Shown here: positions 15,142-22,162 of the stretch, piece by piece
How the letters are laid out: the number at the start of each line of letters is the position of its first letter
Position numbering within the stretch: position 1 is the stretch's first letter
Source of the DNA: an uncultured Clostridia bacterium
GTDB lineage: Bacteria; Bacillota; Clostridia; Christensenellales; Borkfalkiaceae
Length of the DNA stretch: 23,263 nt
Direction of reading: 5' to 3'
NCBI GenBank assembly: GCA_937915565.1
Contig: CALDMH010000074.1
Location: forward strand, 1 to 23,263
The notes under the pieces: generated by a model
Told to the model about the DNA's origin: nothing
The model's input: only the letters and a program-made list of their open reading frames with translations
Databases searched by the model: none
Position numbers and translations under genes: made by a program

Positions 15142-16432
15142 CGAATTTTAGTAACGAAACGAAAATTGCAAAAGATTGAAAATTTAAGGAAAGCCTTTGA
15201 ACGGGTTGGAGATAGAGAAACAAAGAGGGTATATAAGCAACTCCACGAAGCCAAAAAACTTAATTTAAAGGCGGCAGCGAAAGCGGGAGATATGAAACTT
15301 GCAAGATACGTTTATTCTCACAATCCCGAACTTGAAAAAGAAATTGACGTTTCCGCCGAAATCAAGTATAATAAGAAGACTCCATATATTCAATGGAAGT
15401 CTGACACTCTCGCTTGGTCGAATAATGCAAAAACGAAAATAGGCGATATGGATAGCGGTTCGGATTCTCGCTATGTGTATTTTTACGAAGCGATAGACCC
15501 TGATAATGACGGAAGGGCGACTGATTATAGGGTGTTGGCGAAAGTTTCTCTTGCAAATGAAACGACTATAAACGAGTGGTATGCGGAGGTAAAGGAAAAC
15601 AATGAAAAAAATCACGCAAGCGTTTATGCAAGTGTTGATGAATATGAACGTGCAAGAAAAGAATATCAAAGCGATAGTTCAAATGTTTTGGGGGAAACCG
15701 CAGAAAATGGACGAGTTGGTGGCGTTTATCAAGGAGAATCCCAAAGCGAGCGAATCGGAAATACTGAAAAAGGCGACGGAAATAAGCGAGTAAAATATTC
15801 GTTAAAAGATAAGGAGTATTTATCGGCAGTAAATAACGCAGACCTAAAAACAGCACAAAGGTTTGTAGGTGAAGCGGCGCAAAAGTCAGGGTACACTATA
15901 AAAGCATATCACGGAACTCTTGCCGAGAATTTTACCGAGTTTACAATGAAAGTTTTAGTGAAGTAAGTGAACTTTTAACTCGTTGGGCAAAGCAAGAAAT
16001 AATTAAAGAAGGTTGGCAAAAACTCAAATCTTTTCAGGATAGTTGGTATCTTATCGAAAAATTTCTCGATATGGATAGCGGTTATCAAATTTGTTAAAAA
16101 AAAAGATTATGAAAGGTATGAAAGAATAATAAATAACGCAAAAGGAGCAGATTATGCAACAGTCGTTAGCGAAGGTGTTGGCTTCTATGAAAATGGAAAT
16201 GTCAAGCAAGGTCTTGATAGCAATGAAGTTGCAAGAGGACAAGCAGATATATCTCTTTCTCAAATGGCTCAAAGAAGAAGTGTCGGAGAATCAAGTGGAA
16301 TCGAGGCAGGACGAAATAGTGAACAAAGCAATAGAAATAAGCAAACAAAAAGCATAGTCAATACAGCAAATGTTGCTAAAATGTTGCTAATAAACGAACG
16401 CGTTTTGTTTTTTTTTAAATTAAATAAAACGT
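15142..16432 (+). pseudogene. Decayed mobile-element gene (phage/conjugative-element polyvalent-type protein) with two frameshifts
   Basis: The first piece is open from 15142; its first usable start is TTG 15166, with no ribosome binding site, and it stops at 15966. It contains RVYKQLHEAKKLNLKAAAKA, a DMDSGSDSRYVYFYEA segment, then a SLKDKEYLSAV...AAQKSGYTIKAYHGT segment, a sequence type known from large multi-domain proteins of gut phages and conjugative elements. Just after AYHGT the sense continues in another frame (YNESFSEVSELLTRW through WYLIEKFLDMDSGYQI, about 15945-16096), stops at TAA 16096, then resumes in a third frame (KKDYERYERIINNAKGADYA on to the TAA at 16430-16432). The domain after YHGT is mostly missing. 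The region is A+T-rich, unlike the operons beside it, and lies just beyond the 3' end of tmRNA, a classic integration site. An insertion followed by deletion is the likely history. Confidence 0.7.
15444..15460 (+). repeat. 17-bp exact direct repeat inside the mobile remnant (second copy 16067-16083)
   Basis: CGATATGGATAGCGGTT occurs at both places, 623 bp apart, and each time encodes the peptide DMDSG within the decayed gene. It may reflect two related domains of the original protein, or a past recombination that shortened the element. Confidence 0.7.
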
Positions 16433-16442
16433 AAAATTGCAG

Positions 16443-16493
16443 ATAAAACCATTAAGAAAAAGATTATCGTTTATCGATAATCTTTTTCTTAAT
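16443..16493 (-). terminator. tmRNA terminator, 19-bp perfect hairpin touching the CCA end
   Basis: On the plus strand 16451-16469 and 16475-16493 are exact inverted copies around a 5-base loop. In the tmRNA direction the stem begins at the final A of the encoded CCA, and GGTTTTAT follows the stem. The A-rich 5' arm pairs with a T-rich 3' arm (TCTTTTTCTTAAT). Its position directly at the tmRNA end supports both calls. Confidence 0.8.
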
Positions 16494-16849
16494 GGTGGAG
16501 ATGATGGGAGTCAAACCCATGTCTTGGGTAAAAACCGAAAAGCCTTCTACATACTTAGTATGCTTTAAAATCTCTTGCCAAAACTATCTGCATACCGACT
16601 GTTTTCGCCGTATATTACTAAATGCCGCCGATGCGCCGCAATCAAAACGCAAAAGCCGTTCCCCGTCTGAAATGATGCCGTTTTGCAGCCGACGGGAACT
16701 CCGCAAACCGACATCGCCGCGCTAATTAAGCAGCGAATGCAAATTGATTATTATTCGCATTTAAATTTGTTTTATCGTTTTAACGTAGCCGAGTCCTACG
16801 GTATGCTTATACTCTCCCTTTTTCATCCAGTCGAATTCGGAACATCCCC
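16493..16849 (-). ncRNA. ssrA: Transfer-messenger RNA (tmRNA, SsrA)
   Basis: A 357-base tmRNA. Its 5' end GGGGATG pairs with CATCTCC near the 3' end; the third pair is G-U, the alanine identity element, and ACCA is encoded. The 5' domain carries the familiar GAATTCGACTGGATG sequence, and the body contains an open tag frame (16758 to 16726) coding for ANNNQFAFAA followed by TAA. tmRNA, loaded with alanine and bound by SmpB, rescues ribosomes stuck on mRNAs without stop codons and tags the product for proteolysis. The T-loop reads GGGTTTGACTCCC, with U where the nearly universal C56 is expected (plus-strand position 16513). A consensus promoter lies upstream and a terminator hairpin directly downstream. 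SmpB and RNase R are coded 10-13 kb away on the other strand. Confidence 0.95.
16726..16758 (-). other. tmRNA proteolysis-tag reading frame
   Basis: The resume codon GCG is followed by AAT AAT AAT CAA TTT GCA TTC GCT GCT and TAA, giving the encoded tag ANNNQFAFAA; the alanine charged on tmRNA is added before it. The ending FAFAA, with two final alanines, fits recognition by ClpXP-type proteases and is close to known clostridial tags. Confidence 0.92.
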
Positions 16850-16887
16850 GAGTGAAACGAAAACGCAATATCACATCTTCGTATTAC

Positions 16888-16916
16888 ATTATATTCGATA
16901 AAGCACCGATTGTCAA
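16888..16916 (-). promoter_or_regulatory. Full-consensus ssrA promoter
   Basis: On the minus strand: TTGACA (16916-16911), a 17-bp spacer and TATAAT (16893-16888), a perfect housekeeping-sigma promoter as expected for an abundant RNA. Transcription would start near 16881, leaving a precursor of about 30 bases to be trimmed from the 5' end of mature tmRNA. The -35 lies 7 bases beyond the gerC stop codon. Confidence 0.85.
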
Positions 16917-16922
16917 CTTTTT

Positions 16923-18179
16923 TTAAACTCTCGTTGTCGATTTAGCCTTGCATTTAACGTCGGTTTTCAAAACCGTGGACTGAACCAAATTGTCTTTAAG
17001 TTCGTCAAACCTGCCGTAATGGTATTTATAAACGGTGTTTTTAATTCCGAAAAGGTCGCAATCGGCAATTTGAAGTTTTCGATAAAGCTTTTCAAACGTT
17101 TCCGTAATTTTCTTTTCGGTTGCTTGAAGAATTTCATCCGGGGCTTTTGCCGCGGGGAATAATTCGGAAATCGGCATATCGGCGTTCGCGCTGACGACGC
17201 GGCATTGCAAATCCATTTTTATTTCATAAATCGGCTTGCCGTTTTCAAAAGAAAACGAATATTTTTTGCTCGTTTCCTCAATTTCGACGAGTATATCGGT
17301 TTTTTGTCCGTTTATCTCGCTGTCGTCCAGTTGAACGTAGGTGTCAATCGAATTTTTATTTCTTAAATTAAAGAGCAGCGTTTCTTCCGCGCTTAAAACG
17401 CAAACTGCTTTGCCGTGAGAGAAACAAACTGCGGAAGAGGCGTCGTATATGTCGCTTTTGTCGCCCGCTTCGCCGGAATCCGAGCCGCCGGAAGAGCCGC
17501 CCGAGCCACCCGAAGAGCCGCCGGAAGAGCCGCCGGAAGAACCGCCCGAGCCGCCTTGCGAGGCGTTTTTCGAGTCGCCCGATTCAACGGTTTTAACGAG
17601 CGGCAAAAAACCTCTCGACGATTGCGAATAATATCCGTCGGCAAAATTTTTAACGTTTATGTTGGCAATTCTGTCAAGCTTGGCGTAATCCTGTTCGAGA
17701 ATTTTCTGCAAAGCGAACGACGAAACGGAGTCGAGCGGAGTGTTTGAAAGAAGCAAATCCTTTGCCGAGCCCTCGCAAGCGCAAAGCGCGGCGGAATCGG
17801 GTAGTCTGTCCGTTCTTATGAAGAAGTTGAGCGTCGTCATAACGTTGCCCGAAAGTGCGTTTTCTCCGAGAACTATAAGGTTACAAAAGGCAAAAAGAGG
17901 ATACCAACCCGTGTAAACGGCAATTTTATCAATGGCTTCGCCTATCGTTTTTCCTTTCGCGGAAATAATCGATTCGCTGTTAGAGGTGTTGCTCGTGGAG
18001 GCCTGCGGAATGGCCACCTGCGCGGATATTTCGTAGTTTTCGTTTTCGTCCTTATCTATGCCGAACGCAACGATTATCGCCGTATGTTCGATGTCAATCA
18101 ACCCGAAATCGTGAGTGAAGAAAAGAAGCATCGAAAAAGCTATCAGTATAGGTAAAAAGTAAGTTCTTAAAAAGCGCAT
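16923..18179 (-). CDS. gerC: Ger(x)C family spore germination protein (germinant receptor C subunit)
   Basis: A 418-residue GerC-type protein. An N-terminal hydrophobic segment (about 7-22) is followed by IDIEHTAIIVAFGIDKDENE (29-48), the GerC opening block, and later by the C-terminal GerC domain. GerC subunits are normally lipoproteins on the outer face of the spore inner membrane and are needed for receptor function. Here no lipobox Cys follows the hydrophobic segment, so the protein may instead be held by an uncleaved helix. A Gly-Ser linker fills residues 209-233, in the middle of the protein between the N- and C-terminal parts; it lies in a region where GerC homologues can be variable. 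AGGAGA precedes the ATG, and the start overlaps the end of gerB by 13 bp. Confidence 0.88.
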   Translation of the reverse strand: MRFLRTYFLPILIAFSMLLFFTHDFGLIDIEHTAIIVAFGIDKDENENYEISAQVAIPQASTSNTSNSESIISAKGKTIGEAIDKIAVYTGWYPLFAFCNLIVLGENALSGNVMTTLNFFIRTDRLPDSAALCACEGSAKDLLLSNTPLDSVSSFALQKILEQDYAKLDRIANINVKNFADGYYSQSSRGFLPLVKTVESGDSKNASQGGSGGSSGGSSGGSSGGSGGSSGGSDSGEAGDKSDIYDASSAVCFSHGKAVCVLSAEETLLFNLRNKNSIDTYVQLDDSEINGQKTDILVEIEETSKKYSFSFENGKPIYEIKMDLQCRVVSANADMPISELFPAAKAPDEILQATEKKITETFEKLYRKLQIADCDLFGIKNTVYKYHYGRFDELKDNLVQSTVLKTDVKCKAKSTTRV

Positions 18180-19258
18180 TTTCTCTCCTTTTTATCGGCG
18201 GATTTAAAAAACAGCACGATAAGCGGCGTAAGCGTAAACGCTACGAACACGGGCGTAAAGTATTGCTGGAAAAACGTTCTAATAGGGAAATAGTAATCCT
18301 CCAAAAGCACGATAAAAAGCGCGATTATCGAGTTTACGATAAGGCAGGGCTTTATCTTGTGCTTAAAGCGAAAGGCTTTTTCAACGCAAAACGTGGAAAA
18401 AACGAGCGGCAGACAGCAACCGAACAAGCACGAGAAAATTATCGCGCAAACCGCGAGGTAATCGACTCTGCCGATATTGGAAACCGAAACGCTGTATTTT
18501 CCCATTTTTATCGGCGAAAAGAACTGCCTTTCGGTGAGCGCGCCGAATTCGCATTGAAGAATGAGCATATAAAGGAGCGTTATCGCCGCCATTGAAAAAT
18601 ACGCCGCCACGATTTTCGGGGTTTGCTTTTTTTCGGATTTAAAATGTCCGAGGCAAAAGAGCAGGTAAGGGCTATCGAAAAACCAAAGCGAGGTGTTAAG
18701 CGTTCCTTCGGCGATTTTTGAAAACGGCACGTCAATCAAAGGCAAAACGTTTGAAAAATCGGCAACCGAAACGGAAAGCGCGGCTATGACGATTATTCCT
18801 GCCAAAGTGAACCAAATGGCAACGTCGGCGGTTCGTCCCGCGCCTCTTAAACCTTTATACGAAAAGAATGCGGAAAAGAGGAAAACGGGCAAAAATATCC
18901 ATAAAGCCGGCGTCGTTTCGTAAAGCGCGATTTCGATAAAAAACCTGTGTTCGATAAGCGGGAGGAAGCCTTTTAAAAGGAAAAAGAACGAAAACGCAAC
19001 GGCGAAAATCGTTTTTCCCGCTTTTCCGAATTTGCCTTCCACAATCTCGAAAACGGTTTGCTCGGGGAATTTTTTCGCTAAAAAGCATATTATGCAAACC
19101 ATAATTCCGTCAAAGGCAAAGTTGAGGGCGGCGGAAGCCCAAAGGGCTTCCGCCGCAAATCTTGCGGCCAATGCCGGCATCGTTACGAGTTTAACCGGCA
19201 ACGCGAAAGCTAAAAACAAAAAGCATATTTGCCTTACGTACAATTTATCGTTATTCAT
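18167..19258 (-). CDS. gerB: GerB-type spore germination permease (germinant receptor B subunit)
   Basis: A 363-residue membrane protein with about ten helices, of normal length for GerB subunits, which belong to the APC amino-acid transporter superfamily. The N-terminus KLYVRQICFLFLAFALP and the region around FFDSPYLLFCLGHF fit the family. In germinant receptors the B subunit contains the ligand-binding pocket for amino acids or sugars. GGAGAA lies 7 bases before the ATG, and the start is 14 bases after the gerA stop. The C-terminal end is short and basic (KSADKKERKCAF). Which germinant is recognised cannot be read from the sequence. Confidence 0.9.
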   Translation of the reverse strand: MNNDKLYVRQICFLFLAFALPVKLVTMPALAARFAAEALWASAALNFAFDGIMVCIICFLAKKFPEQTVFEIVEGKFGKAGKTIFAVAFSFFFLLKGFLPLIEHRFFIEIALYETTPALWIFLPVFLFSAFFSYKGLRGAGRTADVAIWFTLAGIIVIAALSVSVADFSNVLPLIDVPFSKIAEGTLNTSLWFFDSPYLLFCLGHFKSEKKQTPKIVAAYFSMAAITLLYMLILQCEFGALTERQFFSPIKMGKYSVSVSNIGRVDYLAVCAIIFSCLFGCCLPLVFSTFCVEKAFRFKHKIKPCLIVNSIIALFIVLLEDYYFPIRTFFQQYFTPVFVAFTLTPLIVLFFKSADKKERKCAF

Positions 19259-19272
19259 TTAATGTTCTCCGT

Positions 19273-20706
19273 TTATTTTAATTTCTGTCTTATTTTGTTT
19301 TTCGAGCCGAGCGAAGCGGGGCGTCTTACCATTCCGATGACGTTATTCATATATAATCCGTCCTGAAAATCGTTGAGCAAAACGGGCGAATACGGCGCAA
19401 GGTAGGGCGCGCCGTAATTGTCGGCGGAAGCGAGATATAAAACGATAAACGCCGTTAAAGCGATAAGTCCGTAGCCGCCCAGCGAGCCCGCAATCAAAAG
19501 ATAAACGAATCTTAAAACGGAAGTGGTTTCCACGATTTCGGGTATGGCGTAAATGCTTATTCCGGAAAGAGCCATTATCAATATCGCGGGGGTGGAAACT
19601 ATTCCTGCGTTCACGGCGGTTTCTCCGAGGACGAGCGCGCCGACTACTGCGAGAGCCATTCCGACGTATTTCGGCATTCTCACGCTCGTTTCGTTAAGCA
19701 GTTCAAAAATCAGCAGAACGAAAAACATTTCGAGGCTCGGCGAAAACGGAATTTCTTTTATTCCGTTCACGATAGTCAGCAAAAAGTTTAGCGGAATAAT
19801 TTGCAAATGGAAAAGTTGCGCCGCAACGAAAACCGCAGGCAAAAGAATGGAAAATATCATCGCAACGACTCTTAAAGCCCGGACGAGGTTTGCACGATAT
19901 TGCGAGATATAATAGTCCTCCGCCGCTTGAAAATCTTCTATCAGAAGATAGGGGAGAGTGAGTGCGAACGGCGAGCCGTCCACGATAATTCCCACTCTTC
20001 CTTCGAGCATTCTTTCGATTAAAACGTCGGGGCGTTCGGTTGAGCCCACTTGCTTGAAAAGCGAGGTTTTTCTTTCGCTCAAAAGTTTTGCGACGTAAGA
20101 ACTGTCCGGAATTCCGTCCACGTTTATCGCTTTGATTTTTTCGCGAACTTTGTCTATGATTTCCGGCCTTGCTATGCCGTCGATATAAACGAACGCTATG
20201 GAAGTGTGCGTATATTGACCTTTTTCAAAGTTTTCAACCTTTAAATCGGACGATTTTAAATATCGCCTTACAAGGCTTAAATTTGATTTAATGCTTTCCG
20301 TAAATCCGTTTCGAGGGCCTCTCACGGCAAGTCCCGTAGGCGGCTCGGAGATGGCTCTCACCTCGAATTTTTTCAAATCCACCGTAACGGCTTTTTTCTT
20401 TCCGTCGATAAAAATCGCGGTGTTTCCGTTTAAAACCTCCTGCGCGGCGTCGTTGATTTTATCTATCGTTTTAATGTTTGCGAGAGTTATTCTTTTGGAT
20501 AAGTTCAAAATACTTTTGCTTGCGTCGGCTTTTGTGAGCGGGGCGATAACTTCGAGCCCGAGGAGTTCCTTGTCGGTTATCGAATCGACGTAAACGCAAA
20601 ACGCCGCCTTGTCGCCGGCTTCAAAATCGAAAAATATAACGTCGTCGCTGCCGAGAATTGCTTTAATCGCTTTTTTATTGTATTCCAATTCGCTTTTAAC
20701 GTTCAT
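19273..20706 (-). CDS. gerA: GerA-type spore germination protein (germinant receptor A subunit)
   Basis: A 477-residue GerA-family protein with the usual two parts: a cytoplasmic N-terminal domain (about 1-270, with SEPPTGLAVRGPRNGFTESI near 120-139, the family signature) and a C-terminal membrane domain with about five helices, including the conserved EIPFSPSLEMFFVLLIFELLNE stretch. The A subunit forms the oligomeric channel-like part of nutrient germinant receptors in the spore inner membrane. It is the first gene of an A-B-C operon. AAGGA lies about 11 bases before the ATG. A CATAATA sequence at 20739-20733 (minus strand) resembles the -10 of forespore sigma-G promoters, but I see no matching -35, so regulation by sigma-G is only a suggestion. 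The upstream region is shared with the divergent nahK promoter. Confidence 0.93.
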   Translation of the reverse strand: MNVKSELEYNKKAIKAILGSDDVIFFDFEAGDKAAFCVYVDSITDKELLGLEVIAPLTKADASKSILNLSKRITLANIKTIDKINDAAQEVLNGNTAIFIDGKKKAVTVDLKKFEVRAISEPPTGLAVRGPRNGFTESIKSNLSLVRRYLKSSDLKVENFEKGQYTHTSIAFVYIDGIARPEIIDKVREKIKAINVDGIPDSSYVAKLLSERKTSLFKQVGSTERPDVLIERMLEGRVGIIVDGSPFALTLPYLLIEDFQAAEDYYISQYRANLVRALRVVAMIFSILLPAVFVAAQLFHLQIIPLNFLLTIVNGIKEIPFSPSLEMFFVLLIFELLNETSVRMPKYVGMALAVVGALVLGETAVNAGIVSTPAILIMALSGISIYAIPEIVETTSVLRFVYLLIAGSLGGYGLIALTAFIVLYLASADNYGAPYLAPYSPVLLNDFQDGLYMNNVIGMVRRPASLGSKNKIRQKLK

Positions 20707-20787
20707 ATTTCAAGTATTCCTTTTTCCGCGGTTATTATGTAAAATTTATAAAAACGTTCGCTTTATTTTTCGCGCGCGTTTATATAA

Positions 20788-20816
20788 TTGACATTGTCGG
20801 CGGATAGTGATATAAG
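20788..20816 (+). promoter_or_regulatory. nahK promoter
   Basis: A perfect TTGACA (20788-20793), a 17-bp spacer and TATAAG (20811-20816), preceded by TG at the extended -10 position. GGAGG (20830-20834) and the ATG at 20842 follow, a standard leadered layout. It is divergent from gerA. Confidence 0.8.
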
Positions 20817-20841
20817 TAAGACGATATGCGGAGGTTAAAAA

Positions 20842-21930
20842 ATGGAATTTAAAGAAATTTTATCGCATTTTGAAATAAAAGGCGAATTCGTTTCCTGCGA
20901 GCCGTACGGAAGCGGATTGATAAACAGAACTTACGTTGCCGTTTTCAACGAGAACGGTAAAAGAGTAAGATATATCGTTCAGAGAATAAACTCGAAGCTC
21001 TTCACCAACGTAGACGGGCTTATGAACAATATAAAACTCGTCACCGAATTCAACAGGGCCGAGATAAAGAGCCGCGGCGGCGACCCGAACAGGGAGAGCC
21101 TTACGCTCGTATATTCGACGGACGGCAAGCCTTATTTTAAAGCGGCGGAGGACGAATATTACAGGGTTTACGTCTTTATCGAGGACGCCAAGGGCTACGA
21201 CGTCGTTGAAAAGCCCGAACATTTTTACGAGAGCGCAGTTGCTTTCGGTAAGTTCGCTATGCTTCTCGACAGGTTCGACAGTTCCAAACTTTACGAGGTT
21301 CTTCCCGATTTCCACAACACGGTAAAGAGGTTTGCGAACTTCAAAAAATCGCTCGAAAAGGACGCGTTCGGCAGAGCGAAGGACGTTATGCCGGAAATAG
21401 AGTTCGCTCTTAAACACGAGGGAATCACGAGCAGAATAGTCAATCTTTTGAAGAGCGGCGAAATGCCGACGAGGGTTACTCATAACGACACCAAGCTCAA
21501 CAACGTTCTTATCGACACGAGAACGGACAAAGCCGTTTGCGTTATCGATTTGGACACGATGATGCCGGGGAGCATTTGTTACGATTTCGGCGATTCGATA
21601 AGGTTCGGTTGCAACCCTTGCCTCGAAGATACGCCGGAAACTGAAAAGGTAATTTTCAATATGCCCCTTTTTGAAACTTATGCAAAAGGCTATCTTTCGG
21701 TCTTCGGAGATACGATAACCGATATTGAGCGTGAAAATCTTCCTATGGGCGCGATTTTGATGACTTACGAGTGCGGAATAAGATTTTTAACCGACTATCT
21801 CGACGGCGACGTTTATTTCCGCCACACTAGAGAAAAGCAGAATATCGACAGAACGAGGTCGCAATTCAAACTTGTTTCCGATATGGAATCGAGATACGAC
21901 GAGATGTTGAAGATTGTAAAAAATATTTGA
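20842..21930 (+). CDS. nahK: N-acetylhexosamine 1-kinase (NahK-like, APH-fold kinase)
   Basis: A 362-residue kinase of the aminoglycoside-phosphotransferase fold that resembles bifidobacterial NahK over its whole length: PYGSGLINRTY near the start, RVYVFIEDAKGYD (108-120), the catalytic loop RVTHNDTKLNNVLID (211-225, Asp216 as catalytic base), the metal-binding VIDLDTMMPGS (234-244) and the YDFGDSIRFG motif (247-256). NahK phosphorylates GlcNAc or GalNAc at C1 with ATP, salvaging amino sugars freed from mucin or wall glycans. In bifidobacteria it belongs to the lacto-N-biose/galacto-N-biose pathway; none of that pathway's other genes are here. The gene stands alone, with its own promoter and terminator. 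The annotation 'phosphotransferase' or 'mucin desulfatase' in older records refers to the same family. Confidence 0.85.
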   Translation: MEFKEILSHFEIKGEFVSCEPYGSGLINRTYVAVFNENGKRVRYIVQRINSKLFTNVDGLMNNIKLVTEFNRAEIKSRGGDPNRESLTLVYSTDGKPYFKAAEDEYYRVYVFIEDAKGYDVVEKPEHFYESAVAFGKFAMLLDRFDSSKLYEVLPDFHNTVKRFANFKKSLEKDAFGRAKDVMPEIEFALKHEGITSRIVNLLKSGEMPTRVTHNDTKLNNVLIDTRTDKAVCVIDLDTMMPGSICYDFGDSIRFGCNPCLEDTPETEKVIFNMPLFETYAKGYLSVFGDTITDIERENLPMGAILMTYECGIRFLTDYLDGDVYFRHTREKQNIDRTRSQFKLVSDMESRYDEMLKIVKNI

Positions 21931-21936
21931 ATTATG

Positions 21937-21964
21937 CGAGCCGATTTTTCGGCTCGTTTTTTTA
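21937..21964 (+). terminator. Rho-independent terminator after nahK
   Basis: CGAGCCGA (21937-21944) and TCGGCTCG (21949-21956) form a perfect 8-bp stem with a TTTT loop, followed by eight T's (21957-21964). It starts 6 bases after the nahK stop codon. Confidence 0.9.
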
Positions 21965-22162
21965 TTGTTTCGGGCGGGTTTTGACGCAATAAGTGCGGCT
22001 ATAAGTCGATTATCGCGCGTTTTTGCGTGTAATCGATAAGCTTAAAAGTTTGAAAATCAAGCGAAAAAACGGAAAGAGGCGCAAAATTGCTTGACCGAAC
22101 CCGCCGTAAAATGATAAACCGTAGTAAACGGTAAATCGTAAAACGCAAAGGAGTAAAGAGAG

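Noticed and set aside
16154..16357. Plus-strand 67-codon frame after the frameshifted mobile gene
   Set aside because: It reads in a different frame from the peptide that continues the decayed gene (KKDYERYERIINNAKG and onward), so it is a shadow within the pseudogene.
16492..16901. Short plus-strand frames across 16.49-16.90 kb
   Set aside because: The region is tmRNA on the minus strand, with acceptor stem, tag frame, promoter and terminator all present.
17415..17747. Plus-strand open frames opposite the Gly-Ser linker of gerC (Pro-Glu and Ala-Arg rich)
   Set aside because: They are antisense shadows of the repetitive GGS codons; the gerC frame matches a known family across its whole length.
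22007..22036. Imperfect inverted repeat around CGATTA/TAATCG before the DXS-like gene
   Set aside because: Only 6 bp pair without a bulge and no T-run follows, so it is not convincing as a terminator or operator.
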